Origin: G016756615 sp050958605
GTDB lineage: Bacteria; Pseudomonadota; Alphaproteobacteria; Rhizobiales; Rhizobiaceae
Reading direction: 5' to 3'
Length of the DNA stretch: 64,000 nt
Assembly: GCF_050958605.1 (NCBI RefSeq)
Contig: NZ_JBJHDO010000006.1
Span: forward strand, 305,631 to 369,630
The notes under the pieces were generated by a model that was not told the origin of the DNA, did not search any database, and saw nothing but the letters and a program-made list of their open reading frames with translations. This document shows positions 31,995-41,104 of the stretch, piece by piece. The position numbers and the translations under genes are program-made. Positions within the stretch are counted from its first letter, which is position 1. Every line of letters starts with the position of its first letter.

Positions 31995-33923
31995 ATGAGC
32001 ACGCCCGCGCAACCGGTCCGTCTGGTCCGCCCCGAAAAGAAGCGGCGTCGCATTCCCGTTTCAGTCCTCATGGCGTTGAGTTTCGGCACCCTCGTGTTCC
32101 TGTCGGTCGGTGGCGTGCTGACACTGTCGGTGGGTGCCAATGTCCGCAATACGTTCGATCTGTTGGGCGCTCAGTCGACGCTTCTGATCGATGCGATGGA
32201 GGATGCGCTGCGCGCCGAGATGGGACGCGCCGAAGACGCCGTCGACGGGGTCGCACAGCTTTATGCGCAGGGCGACTTCCAGATCGACGACGAGGCCATG
32301 TCGGCGGCACTGGCCGGTGCCCTATCGGCCACGCCCGAAACAAACGTGATGCTGATCTGCACGCCCGATCTGGTCTGCAGGGGCGCGGCGCGCGGCGCCG
32401 GCGAGGCCGACCCGCCCGGAGCGGTCCGGCAGCTCCCGGCCGAATCCGAGAAATCACCTGAAGTGAGGGCTGCGCTGGAACAGCGGCGACAGATCGAAGG
32501 GCGGTGGTGGGGCGCGTTCGTGGCCAACGAACATGGCCTGTTCGCCAACGTTTCCGTGCCGCTCACGCGCGACGGCGCGACGCAGGCCTGGGTGATCGCC
32601 GCAGTGGAACTGCAGAAACTGTCCGAAATCACGCGGGAATTGTCGTCACGCTTCGGCACGCATGCCTTCATTCTGGATGGGGATGGCTCCATCCTGGCCG
32701 ACCCGCGGCTGGCCGATCCGAACGCACTGAAAGAAGGCATCCGGCCGCTGGCGTCGCTCGCCACCTTTGGCGATCCCGTGCTCGCCCGGTATGAAGGGCG
32801 GGAACCCGAGGCGGAATTCAGCGCCAAGCGCGGCCGCGACATCGAGGTCGCCGAGATCAAGGTCGACGAGCAAGAGGGATCCAACGGGAACGGAGAGGAT
32901 ACTTACGTCGCCATCACTCGCAAGATCAGCGGTTATGGCGAGCGACCCTGGACGATCGGCGCGTATTTCGAGGCCAGGCAGATCGGCGACGAGATCGAGC
33001 GTGTCATGGGATCGGCGCTGCTGGGCTTCGGAGCGATGGCGGCGGCGATCGTCATTGCGATCATGCTGGGCAGGCGCCTGTCACGCCCGATCCAGACGAT
33101 CGCCGGCCAAGCCACGCGCGTCGCCGATTTCGATCTCGACGAGGTGAAGCCGCTGCCGCGCAGCAGGGTGCTGGAGTTGGACGAGCAGGCGTCTGCCTTC
33201 AACGCGATGCTCATCGGCCTGCGCGCTTTTTCGACCTATGTGCCGCGCTCGCTGGTGGCCAAGCTCGTGCGCACCGGAAAAATAGGGATCGCGGAACCGC
33301 GCGAAGCGATCGTTACCGTCATGTTCACCGATATTGCCGGCTTCACCACGCTTTCGGAGCAGATGGACGCTTCCGCTACGGCCAAGCTCCTCAACCATCA
33401 TTTTTCAATCCTGTGCCGCGCGGTCGACGCGCATGGCGGTACGGTCGACAAGTTCATGGGCGACGGCATGCTGGCATTCTTCGGCGCGCCGGACCGTCTC
33501 GAGAGCCATGCGGCGGCGGCCGTCCGCGCAGCCGCAGCCATCCGCGACGAACTGGAGAACGACGGCCGGGCGCAGGCCAGGGAGAGTCGCCAGCCCTTTC
33601 GTGTCAGGATCGGCATCCATACGGGCTCGGTTATCGTCGGCAACATCGGAGCGTCCGACCGCGTCAACTATACGATCATCGGCGATACCGTGAACATCAG
33701 CCAGCGGCTGCAGGAGCTTGGCAAGCAGCTCGCGCCCGACGCGGCGGTCTCGATCACAATTTCCGGCGAGACCGCTTCGCGTCTCGACGAAGAATTCGAA
33801 ACGATCCCGGCGGGCGAACACAGGCTGCGCGGACGCGGCGAGGCGACGAAGGTGTTCCAGCTCGGCAAAGTCGAAGCGGCGGTGGTACCCCCGCTGGACG
33901 TCCCTCGGGCCCAAGCAGGCTAA
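31995..33923 (+). CDS. Membrane-bound class III adenylate/guanylate cyclase with sensor domain
   Basis: A 642-aa signalling enzyme that makes cAMP or cGMP. Order: basic cytoplasmic N-terminus (PEKKRRRIPVS), a membrane span (LMALSFGTLVFLSVGGVLTL), a roughly 280-residue periplasmic sensor region, a second span (ALLGFGAMAAAIVIAIMLGR), a HAMP segment (RRLSRPIQTIAGQATRVADF) and a C-terminal cyclase domain. The metal-binding Asp pair is visible in FTDIAGFT (D446) and FMGDGML (D490), with the transition-state region in GDTVNIS. ATG 31995 is chosen over a TTG 42 bases upstream. It is transcribed alone, convergent with phnN; no effector gene is adjacent. Confidence 0.92.
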   Translation: MSTPAQPVRLVRPEKKRRRIPVSVLMALSFGTLVFLSVGGVLTLSVGANVRNTFDLLGAQSTLLIDAMEDALRAEMGRAEDAVDGVAQLYAQGDFQIDDEAMSAALAGALSATPETNVMLICTPDLVCRGAARGAGEADPPGAVRQLPAESEKSPEVRAALEQRRQIEGRWWGAFVANEHGLFANVSVPLTRDGATQAWVIAAVELQKLSEITRELSSRFGTHAFILDGDGSILADPRLADPNALKEGIRPLASLATFGDPVLARYEGREPEAEFSAKRGRDIEVAEIKVDEQEGSNGNGEDTYVAITRKISGYGERPWTIGAYFEARQIGDEIERVMGSALLGFGAMAAAIVIAIMLGRRLSRPIQTIAGQATRVADFDLDEVKPLPRSRVLELDEQASAFNAMLIGLRAFSTYVPRSLVAKLVRTGKIGIAEPREAIVTVMFTDIAGFTTLSEQMDASATAKLLNHHFSILCRAVDAHGGTVDKFMGDGMLAFFGAPDRLESHAAAAVRAAAAIRDELENDGRAQARESRQPFRVRIGIHTGSVIVGNIGASDRVNYTIIGDTVNISQRLQELGKQLAPDAAVSITISGETASRLDEEFETIPAGEHRLRGRGEATKVFQLGKVEAAVVPPLDVPRAQAG

Positions 33924-33932
33924 GGAGCCAGC

Positions 33933-34559
33933 CTACTCCACTGTCCCCGATACATCGGCTCTGGCGATCGCCTTGCGGATGAGTTCGGCGAAACGCTCGC
34001 CGGCGGTCTCGGGCGCGCCGCCATTGTCGATGACGACCGCACCTTCGCTGTCAAATTTCGCGGAACGCGCCAGTCTCGCCAGCACTTCGCCACGGGACTC
34101 CCGACCACGCGCGGCAAGGCGCTCGGCCAGGATCTCCGGCGCGGCTGTGATCTCAACCACGACCACGTTCTCGTAGCGTTCCTTGAGCAGCGGAAGCGCC
34201 CCGCGCGACAGGTTGGCGATGGCCACTCGGCCCTCGGCGATTGCATCGTCGACATCTGCCGGCAAGCCGTATTTCAGCCCATGCGCCTCCCAGGCGAGCG
34301 CAAAGGCGCCATATTGCCGAGCCTCGTCGAAGGCGGCATCGGTGAGCGAATCGTGATCCTCGGTGGAGCCGTCGCACGGCCGGGTGATGACGCGCCGCAC
34401 GAAGAGCACGCTGTTCTCATCGGCGAAACGCTCCCGCGCGTAGGCCATGATGGTATCCTTGCCGGCGCCGCTCGGCCCGACCACCGCAACGAACACGCCG
34501 TTGCGGACCGGGAAAGGAGCACTGGCCAGCTCGCGCTCGATCAAAGCGGAGGCCATCAT
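33933..34559 (-). CDS. phnN: Ribose 1,5-bisphosphate phosphokinase
   Basis: Last step of the C-P lyase route: phosphorylates ribose 1,5-bisphosphate to PRPP. 208 aa, guanylate-kinase-like fold, with Walker A VVGPSGAGKDT near residue 27 and the VRRVITRP loop that replaces the GMP-binding region. The start overlaps the phnM stop (ATG 34559/34556), showing coupling. It is the terminal gene of the phnC-D-E-E-DUF1045-M-N block. Confidence 0.92.
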   Translation of the reverse strand: MMASALIERELASAPFPVRNGVFVAVVGPSGAGKDTIMAYARERFADENSVLFVRRVITRPCDGSTEDHDSLTDAAFDEARQYGAFALAWEAHGLKYGLPADVDDAIAEGRVAIANLSRGALPLLKERYENVVVVEITAAPEILAERLAARGRESRGEVLARLARSAKFDSEGAVVIDNGGAPETAGERFAELIRKAIARADVSGTVE

Positions 34560-35695
34560 GCGACGCGGCGGCCTTCCCGCCAGACAGTGCGGACGACCGG
34601 CACATGCTCATCGACCCGCACGCGCACAAGGTCGGCGCGGCGGCCGGCCTCGATGACGCCGCGATCGGTGAGGCCGACGGCTTCGGCCGGATTGCGCGAT
34701 ACCATGGCGACCGCCTCCGGCAGGGTGATCTGGTCGACGACCTCGCCCAGGAAGAAGGCCGACTGAATGAGGCTGAAGGGGATGTAGTCCGACGAGAGAA
34801 TGTCGAGCAGGCCATCCTCGGCCAGCGTGCGCGCAGAGACGTTGCCGGAGTGGGAGCCGCCGCGCATGACGTTCGGCGCTCCCATCAGCACGCCGAGCCC
34901 GGCATGCTTGGAGGCACGGGCGGCCTCGGACGTGGTCGGGAACTCGGCGACGCGAATCCCTTGTGCGACAGCCTCCTCGACATGGGCCAGAGTGGCGTCG
35001 TCATGGCTGGCGAGCACGATGCCGCGCGCTCGGCAGGCATCGGCGATGGCCGTGCGGTTGGTGGCGGAGTTGGCGGCGGATTCGGCGATCCGCCGCTCGC
35101 AGAAGGCGCGGAACGCCTCGTCCGACATCTTGAGCTTGCCCTGGTAGTACATGGCATAGGCTTCGAGCTTGGCGAATTGACGCTGGCCCGGCGCATGGTC
35201 CATGAGCGACGCGAGCCGGACCCGGTCATCGCCGTCGAAATAGGCGAAGCCGTCTAGGCAGTCGGGCGCGGAAACCTCGCAGCGCAGGTGGATGAAGTGG
35301 TCGGCGCGCACGCGGTCCTGCCGCACGCTATCCTCGATGGCGTCGGCGAGCTTGCGCATTTCGTCCGGAGTCATGCCGCCATCCTCGTCGAGGCCGACGC
35401 GCAACGCGTCGAAGACGGTGGTGATGCCGGCCGTGGCGACCTGGGCGTCATGGGCAAGCACGGCGGCGATCGGATTCCAGCGCACTTTGGGGCGCGGCGC
35501 GTAATGGCCCTCGAGATGGTCGGTGTGGAGTTCGACAAGGCCCGGAATGACGTAATCGCCTTCGACGTCCTCGCCGGCGCGAGACGAACCGCTGGAGACG
35601 TCGGCAATGAGGCCGTCGCGGATCAGCACCGATCCGGTGACGACTTCGTCGGCGAGAACGAGGCGGGCGTTGGTGAGTACTGTTTCGGCAGGCAT
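34556..35695 (-). CDS. phnM: Alpha-D-ribose 1-methylphosphonate 5-triphosphate diphosphatase
   Basis: An amidohydrolase-fold enzyme that removes pyrophosphate from the ribose triphosphate intermediate, giving the substrate of the C-P lyase core. 379 aa. Metal ligands are in GLVELHTDHLEGHY (HxxH-type pattern) with further His/Asp in VLASHDDATLAHV. I start at ATG 35695 (PAETVLTNARLV); the frame extends 99 bases upstream into the DUF1045 gene without a start signal. It abuts the DUF1045 gene by one base. Confidence 0.93.
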   Translation of the reverse strand: MPAETVLTNARLVLADEVVTGSVLIRDGLIADVSSGSSRAGEDVEGDYVIPGLVELHTDHLEGHYAPRPKVRWNPIAAVLAHDAQVATAGITTVFDALRVGLDEDGGMTPDEMRKLADAIEDSVRQDRVRADHFIHLRCEVSAPDCLDGFAYFDGDDRVRLASLMDHAPGQRQFAKLEAYAMYYQGKLKMSDEAFRAFCERRIAESAANSATNRTAIADACRARGIVLASHDDATLAHVEEAVAQGIRVAEFPTTSEAARASKHAGLGVLMGAPNVMRGGSHSGNVSARTLAEDGLLDILSSDYIPFSLIQSAFFLGEVVDQITLPEAVAMVSRNPAEAVGLTDRGVIEAGRRADLVRVRVDEHVPVVRTVWREGRRVA

Positions 35696-35696
35696 G

Positions 35697-36404
35697 TCAG
35701 GCGGACTTTCTTTCCCGCCGGTTCCCCAGCGGATGATAGGACTGGACGGTGAAGGGCGCTCCGGCCTCGGGCTCCACGAACAGGGCGAGCCCATCGATCG
35801 CGACAGGCTTGTCGAGGACAGGCGCGAAGAAGGACTCGATCGCCGCGCGCAGGCGTGGCGCTTCTGCTTCGGCGGCGCGGCCGGAAAGCGTCATGTGAAA
35901 ACGGAACGCCTCGAAGACGTAAGGATAACCCCATTGGCAGAGATTGCGAAACTCGCCAGGGCTCAGCGCATCCGGGTTGCGCCGTTCGATCTCGGCTTCC
36001 GTAAGGGGCGCGCGGAAACGATCGAAGAAAACCACCACATCGTCGACAAGCCGGTGGAGATCGGGAAGCCTTTCATCCGGTACCAGGGCGAAGAAGCCGT
36101 CGAGCTGCTTGACCACGAGACGCGGAATGACGACCGGAGCCATGCCGGCCGCGTAAGTTTCCATCGCCTTGCGGAGCGTAGCCTCGCTCTCGCTGTCGGC
36201 GAGCCGGAAAGGCGCCTTGAGCGTGGCATGGAAGCCGTAGCGCCGTGCCGCCGCAGTGTGGAAGGCGACCTCAGCCGGCGTGAGATCGCCGACCACCGGA
36301 GCCGGCGTAGCGGCGCCGGTAAACGGGTCACGCCCCAGCCAGTTGGCCGCGATCCGTGTCAGCGGATCGGTCTGGGCAGGCGTGAAATAGATAGCATAAC
36401 GCAT
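35697..36404 (-). CDS. DUF1045 phosphonate-cluster protein (2H phosphoesterase-like)
   Basis: A 235-aa protein of the DUF1045 family, found in phosphonate clusters of alphaproteobacteria. It has the two HxT motifs of the 2H phosphoesterase superfamily, YGFHATLKAPF and FRFHMTLSG, about 110 residues apart. It may open the 1,2-cyclic phosphate produced by C-P lyase, the role PhnP plays in E. coli; no phnP gene is seen here, which supports that idea but does not prove it. The gene immediately precedes phnM. Confidence 0.88.
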   Translation of the reverse strand: MRYAIYFTPAQTDPLTRIAANWLGRDPFTGAATPAPVVGDLTPAEVAFHTAAARRYGFHATLKAPFRLADSESEATLRKAMETYAAGMAPVVIPRLVVKQLDGFFALVPDERLPDLHRLVDDVVVFFDRFRAPLTEAEIERRNPDALSPGEFRNLCQWGYPYVFEAFRFHMTLSGRAAEAEAPRLRAAIESFFAPVLDKPVAIDGLALFVEPEAGAPFTVQSYHPLGNRRERKSA

Positions 36405-36542
36405 GATTTATCCTCGCGAGCCTCGATGCCATAGGTGATTTGCATGACAGAATGACGAAGCCGCGTGAGTTGTCCGTAGCAGAATCCCGAGGGCAAGTCA
36501 TGGCGGGTACAAGAAGAGGTTGATCGGATTGTGGCCGCCGCC

Positions 36543-37907
36543 TCAAGCTGCGCCCATCAACCGCTTCCGCAATGCGTTCGATATGCCGTCGAATACAAAC
36601 ACGACGAGCAGGATCAGGAGCACCATGTAGGCCACATTCTCCCAGTCGGAGTTGGTGCGCATGGCCTCCCATAACTTCAGCCCGATGCCGCCTGCACCCA
36701 CCGCGCCGATGATCGTCGCCGAGCGCGTGTTGGATTCCCAGAAATAGAGCGATTGGCTCAGGAACACCGGCAAGACCTGCGGCAGCACGCCGTAGCGCTG
36801 CACCAAGGCCGGATTGGCGCCGACGGAGCGGATACCCTCGCGCTGCTTGTCGTCGATATTCTCCAGCGCTTCCGAATAAAGTTTGCCGAAGGTGCCGGTG
36901 TCGGTGAAGAAGATGGCCGAGATGCCGGCGAGCGGCCCTGGCCCGAAGGCGCGAGTAAAGAACAGAGCCCAGATCAGCATGTCGACCGAGCGCAGGAAGT
37001 CGAAGAAGCGCTTGGCGAGCTGGTTGGCGATGCGGTTCGGCGTAATGTTGCGGGCGGCGATGAAGGCCAGGGGAAAGGCGAGCAGCGTCGCCAGCACCGT
37101 TCCGGCAAACGCCATGACGATTGTCTGCAGCAGTTTCAGCCAGACGTCGCCATGCTGCCACTCGGCATTGTTGAGGATGTTGTCAAAAGCAAGAGCCGCG
37201 TTCGACATTTCGGGCCGGATGCGTTCGCTCGAAAAGGCAAGCGTGATCACCTCGCCGAACGACTTGCCCCAGAACGGCGAGTTGGCGTCGAAGATGAAAT
37301 TCTCCCATCCCCAGAAGCGTCGGCGCACCTTGATCTCGTCGTCCTCGATCTCGGCGCGGCCGGAGAAACCGAAATCGACAATGATCTTCCTGCCCGGTTC
37401 CTTTTCCTCGGCCCAGGCGGGAAGCTGGCCGTTCGGCTCGATGCCCTTGCCGGGCGAGACCCGGATTTCCAGCCTTTCTCCACCGCTGGCGACGACGACC
37501 TCGCCCGGCGTGAGTTCGATCGTGCCGGCGCCCATATCCATGACGACATGCCGGAAGATCTGTTTCGGTTCGCCCGTCGGCGCGGGATCGAGCGTGATCC
37601 AGTCGGGGTGCCTTTCGGCGTTATAGGCGGAGAAGCGCGGATAGGCGATGGTCGCGCCATCTTCCTTGAAATCCACCCTGGGCCGCGTCTCGTAGCTCAC
37701 CCAGTCGGCAAGATAACTTCCGGCGATACTCCAATTACCGGAAGAGAACACCGTGCCGATCGAGAACAGCCACCAGGCGAAGACGAGATAGACGACGATG
37801 CCGAGCGTCACGCTCCAGGAGATCAGTCTCTTTTTCTGCGAGCCGGCGAAGGCTTCGGGATAGCGGGCGGCGATTTCGGCGATGTCGGCCTGAGAAAGAT
37901 TGGACAT
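36543..37907 (-). CDS. phnE: Phosphonate ABC transporter permease with large periplasmic insert
   Basis: A 454-aa PhnE-family permease. It has one N-terminal span (LISWSVTLGIVVYLVFAWWL, about 28-47), a roughly 200-residue hydrophilic loop with beta-strand character, then the standard BPD transmembrane domain (from LLQTIVMAFAGTVLATLLAF) with an EAA-type loop EALENIDDKQREGIRSVGA. Ordinary PhnE is about 260-320 aa, so the loop is an extra domain. It pairs with the second permease one base upstream, as in rhizobial phn systems with two permeases. Confidence 0.9.
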   Translation of the reverse strand: MSNLSQADIAEIAARYPEAFAGSQKKRLISWSVTLGIVVYLVFAWWLFSIGTVFSSGNWSIAGSYLADWVSYETRPRVDFKEDGATIAYPRFSAYNAERHPDWITLDPAPTGEPKQIFRHVVMDMGAGTIELTPGEVVVASGGERLEIRVSPGKGIEPNGQLPAWAEEKEPGRKIIVDFGFSGRAEIEDDEIKVRRRFWGWENFIFDANSPFWGKSFGEVITLAFSSERIRPEMSNAALAFDNILNNAEWQHGDVWLKLLQTIVMAFAGTVLATLLAFPLAFIAARNITPNRIANQLAKRFFDFLRSVDMLIWALFFTRAFGPGPLAGISAIFFTDTGTFGKLYSEALENIDDKQREGIRSVGANPALVQRYGVLPQVLPVFLSQSLYFWESNTRSATIIGAVGAGGIGLKLWEAMRTNSDWENVAYMVLLILLVVFVFDGISNALRKRLMGAA

Positions 37908-37908
37908 G

Positions 37909-38862
37909 TCAGACTCCCCGGCCGAAGGCGAAGGCCTGGTCGCCGACGAGCTTGCGCCGCAGCCAGGCAGAGAACTGGTCGACGGCGATGATCGTCACCA
38001 GCAGCAGCAGGACGATCGCCAGGGTCTTGGCTTCGTGGGTGCGGCTGATGGAAAGGCGCAGTTCCTCGCCGATGCCGCCGCCGCCGACTGCGCCGATGAT
38101 GGTGGAGGCGCGTACATTGATCTCGAGACGCAAGAGCGCATAGCTCAGGAAATTCGGCATGACCTGCGGCACGATCGCGTACCAGACCCGCTCGATCCAG
38201 CTGGCGCCGACGGCGCGCAGCCCCTCGTCGGGCTTCATGTCGGCATTCTCGACCACTTCGAAGAAGAGCTTGCCGAGAGCTCCGACCGTGTGGATCGAAA
38301 CGGCGATGATGGCCGGTACCGGGCCTATCGACAGGATAGCGAGAAAGAAGCCGGCGATCACGATCTCGGGGAAGGCGCGCAGGATTTCCATGAAGCGCCG
38401 CACGAAGAAGCGCAGCCAGCGCCGCGTCACCAGGTTGGAGGCGGCGAGGAAACAGAGCACGAAGCCAAGGGCGAAACCGACAAGGGTGGAGACCAGCGCG
38501 ATGTTCACGGTCTCCAGCATCTTGTAGAAATATTCGGGCAGATAGAGCGATTGGGTGAGATAGACCCTGCCCTCGGGATGGTTGTATTTCAGGCTGCCAT
38601 CGTCATAGGGCGACGGCAGGTCGAACAGCGCCCGGAAGATCTCCCAGCCGTCACGCGGCACCATCTGATCGACAAAGTCGAAGAAGTAGGGCAGCCGGTC
38701 CCAGAATTTGCCGGCATTGCTCTCATTGGCGAACCACAGCGATCCCGCCATAGCGAGGATGATGAAGGCGGCACCACCGATCGTGTAGAGCCGGCGCCGC
38801 CCGGCCAGTTCGCGCCAATGGCGCTCGACCGCCAGGCCGGCCTCCGAAAGTGTCCCACTCAT
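37909..38862 (-). CDS. phnE: Phosphonate ABC transporter permease
   Basis: A 317-aa permease of the PhnE family, normal size. An N-terminal span (YTIGGAAFIILAMAGSLWFA) is followed by the core domain starting near VNIALVSTLVGFALGFVLCF and the EAA loop FEVVENADMKPDEGLRAVGA. GGGGIGEELR near the C-terminus is typical. It lies between the binding protein and the longer permease and would form a heterodimeric channel with the latter. Confidence 0.93.
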   Translation of the reverse strand: MSGTLSEAGLAVERHWRELAGRRRLYTIGGAAFIILAMAGSLWFANESNAGKFWDRLPYFFDFVDQMVPRDGWEIFRALFDLPSPYDDGSLKYNHPEGRVYLTQSLYLPEYFYKMLETVNIALVSTLVGFALGFVLCFLAASNLVTRRWLRFFVRRFMEILRAFPEIVIAGFFLAILSIGPVPAIIAVSIHTVGALGKLFFEVVENADMKPDEGLRAVGASWIERVWYAIVPQVMPNFLSYALLRLEINVRASTIIGAVGGGGIGEELRLSISRTHEAKTLAIVLLLLVTIIAVDQFSAWLRRKLVGDQAFAFGRGV

Positions 38863-38876
38863 GTAGTTTCCTCATG

Positions 38877-38907
38877 CAAACGCGCCGCGGCTGCCGCGGC
38901 GCGTTTG
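38877..38907. terminator. Strong hairpin between phnD and phnE
   Basis: A perfect 14-base inverted repeat (38877-38890 and 38894-38907; arm CAAACGCGCCGCGG) with a three-base loop. In the minus-strand transcript it directly follows phnD and precedes phnE, without a U-run. It more likely stabilises the phnD mRNA or partly attenuates transcription, raising binding-protein output over permease. Confidence 0.65.
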
Positions 38908-38920
38908 AAAAGAATCTGCC

Positions 38921-39832
38921 TCAGCCGCCGATCTGCGCCTTGCGGGCAGCGATGATCGGGGCGTAGAAGTCCGCGTTCACTTCGATGAAGCTCTTGAAGT
39001 CGCCGCCCTGGATGGCCGAGAAGCATTCCGCGTCGGTCTCGGGCAGCTTGAGCATGAAATCCTTGAACTTGGCCTTGATGTCGGCGTCGAGCGTGGTGCG
39101 CACGACGATCGGACCGTTGGGGATCAGCGGCGACTTCCAGACCTCGACGAGGTCGTCCATGTCGAGGATGCCCTTGTCGACCATCTTCTTCAGGTTGCCG
39201 GAGGTGTAGCCGTCCGAGAATTCGCCGACGCCCGAGCCGAAGGTCGTGCCGGCATCGAAGGTGCCCTTCAGGACTTCCAGCACGAGGTTCTCGTGGCCGC
39301 CGCCGAAGCCGGTCGAGGCGAAATAGTCCTTCACGGGGGCGTTGCCGAGGTCGGCCGGCAGCGACGTGACGGGGATGAGATAGCCCGAGGTCGAGTCCGG
39401 ATCCGCGAAGCCGAGCTTCTTGCCCTTCAGGTCGGCGAGCGACGTGATGCCGGAATCCTTGCGGGCGACCATGATCGAATAATAGCCGGTCGCGCCGTCG
39501 GTCTGGACGGTGGTCAGGATCGGCTCGACCGCGTCCTCATCCTCCAGATAGATCTTGGCATAGCCGGAAGCGCCGAGTTCGGCATAGTCGAGCGTGCCGC
39601 CGAGCAGGCCCTGGATGGTGCCATCATAGTCGGCGGCGGGGAAGAGCGACACCTTCTCGACGCCCAGGACCGAAGGCAACTGGTCGACCAGGCACTGGAA
39701 ATTGCGCAACCGGTCGGCCTCGTTCTCGCCGCCGATGATGCCGATGCGGAATTCCTTGAGATCTTCCGCCTGGGCCGCACCGATGGCGATGGCGGCGAGC
39801 GAAACGGCGCCGAATAGGATCTTCCTGAGCAT
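38921..39832 (-). CDS. phnD: Phosphonate-binding periplasmic protein
   Basis: Receptor of the phosphonate importer, 303 aa. Signal peptide MLRKILFGAVSLAAIAIGAA with cleavage after AQA. The PhnD-type fold shows FRIGIIGGENEADRLRNF, the ligand-binding loop GDSASGYL-like here as DPDSTSGYLIP, and FGSGVGEFSDGY. Start at ATG 39832, preceded by CAGGAG; an upstream frame extension of ten codons lacks a ribosome site. It lies between phnC and the permeases. Confidence 0.94.
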   Translation of the reverse strand: MLRKILFGAVSLAAIAIGAAQAEDLKEFRIGIIGGENEADRLRNFQCLVDQLPSVLGVEKVSLFPAADYDGTIQGLLGGTLDYAELGASGYAKIYLEDEDAVEPILTTVQTDGATGYYSIMVARKDSGITSLADLKGKKLGFADPDSTSGYLIPVTSLPADLGNAPVKDYFASTGFGGGHENLVLEVLKGTFDAGTTFGSGVGEFSDGYTSGNLKKMVDKGILDMDDLVEVWKSPLIPNGPIVVRTTLDADIKAKFKDFMLKLPETDAECFSAIQGGDFKSFIEVNADFYAPIIAARKAQIGG

Positions 39833-39897
39833 GAGATATTTCTCCTGTTTGGGCTCGGGCAATGCTGGCCCGAAGCGTTCGTGAGGTCTGGATGCCG

Positions 39898-40740
39898 TCA
39901 GAGGCCGGCGAGGGCCGGTTCGAGCGCGCCGGCGGTGCCGAAGCGGCGGAGCCTGCCGTCATGAATGCTGGTCGAGGTGATCGCCTCGGAGATTTCGTTT
40001 CCGTCGCCGTCGGCGCCGTAGACGCGGCGCACGGCCTCGCGGTCCAGATCTCCGGGCCCGCCGTCAAAAACGACCTCGCCGGCGGCCATGCCTATGATGC
40101 GGCTGCAATAGGTACGCGCCGTGTCGAGCGTGTGCAGATTCGTGATGACGGTGATGCCCTCGCGCCGGTTGATGTCGCGCAACGCGTCCATCACGACCTT
40201 GGCGTTCAGCGGGTCGAGCGAAGCAATCGGTTCGTCGGCGAGGATCATCCTGGGCTGCTGCATCAGCGCCCGCGCGATCGCCACGCGCTGCTGCTGGCCG
40301 CCGGACAATGTGCCGGCCCGCTGCAGCGCGGTGCCGGCGATGTCGAGGCGCTCCAGGGCCGAAATCGCCATGGCGCGCTCATCGCGGGAGAAAACATTGA
40401 GGAGATTGAGCACGGTCGACCGATGATTGAGCCGGCCGAGGAGAACATTGGTCAGGACGTCGAGGCGGGGAACGAGATTGAACTGCTGGAAGATCATGGC
40501 GCAGTCGCGCTGCCAGCGGCGCAGCGCCGACCCAGCCAGCTTCGACACATCCGTCCCCTCGAACAGGATCGAGCCCTGGCTGGGGTCGATCAGGCGGTTG
40601 ATCATGCGCAGAAGCGTCGACTTGCCCGCGCCCGAACGGCCGATGATTCCGACCATCTGGCCCTGAGGTATATCGAATGCCACTCCCCCGACGGCGGTCT
40701 TCGCGCCGAAGCGGCGTGTCACGTTGCGGATTTCCAGCAT
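39898..40740 (-). CDS. phnC: Phosphonate ABC transporter ATP-binding protein
   Basis: A 280-aa ATPase. Walker A is GRSGAGKSTLLR near residue 34, the signature is LSGGQQQRVAIARAL, Walker B is MILADEPIASLDP, and the switch His is in TNLHTLDTA. It matches PhnC in length and motifs. It is now the first gene of its block: the usual upstream neighbours (phnL and the hexapeptide transferase) are 6.6 kb away, beyond an unrelated transporter operon and an inverted-repeat element. Confidence 0.94.
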   Translation of the reverse strand: MLEIRNVTRRFGAKTAVGGVAFDIPQGQMVGIIGRSGAGKSTLLRMINRLIDPSQGSILFEGTDVSKLAGSALRRWQRDCAMIFQQFNLVPRLDVLTNVLLGRLNHRSTVLNLLNVFSRDERAMAISALERLDIAGTALQRAGTLSGGQQQRVAIARALMQQPRMILADEPIASLDPLNAKVVMDALRDINRREGITVITNLHTLDTARTYCSRIIGMAAGEVVFDGGPGDLDREAVRRVYGADGDGNEISEAITSTSIHDGRLRRFGTAGALEPALAGL

Positions 40741-40870
40741 TGCGGCTTCCCTGTCCGGCGGCTCTTCGGCCTATCCACGGGAACCCGCTAAAGCAGCTCC
40801 ATGAAGCTGCGGTGTCGGTTCGATGTCAGTTTTGTAACGATCAACAGAGGCCCTTGTTCTCTGCCGTCGG

Positions 40871-41077
40871 GCGGCCGGCCGCCAGGGAACGGCATGGATA
40901 CTCGGGTCATCCTCGCTTCGCTCGGGCCCGAGTATGACGAAGCTTCTGGCGCGATGCCAATCGCAAACGCTGGCGATTGGCGCAGGCCTCAATGCAAATC
41001 GTCATCCTCGGGCGCGAGCTCACGTCAGTGAGCGAAGCTGACACGAGGATCCATTCCGTTCCCTGGCGGCCGGCCGC
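40871..41077. repeat. Inverted-repeat element upstream of phnC
   Basis: A 29-base arm (40871-40899, GCGGCCGGCCGCCAGGGAAC...) is repeated inverted at 41049-41077 with one mismatch. The interior contains nested palindromes, GCCAATCGC and GCGATTGGC around 40960-40981, and CTCGGGCCCGAG near 40921. Total 207 bases, no coding capacity. It could be a small non-autonomous element or a stable RNA-forming repeat. It fills most of the gap 40741-41104. Confidence 0.85.
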
Positions 41078-41104
41078 AGACCGCGGCGCAACACCCGGCC
41101 GGTC

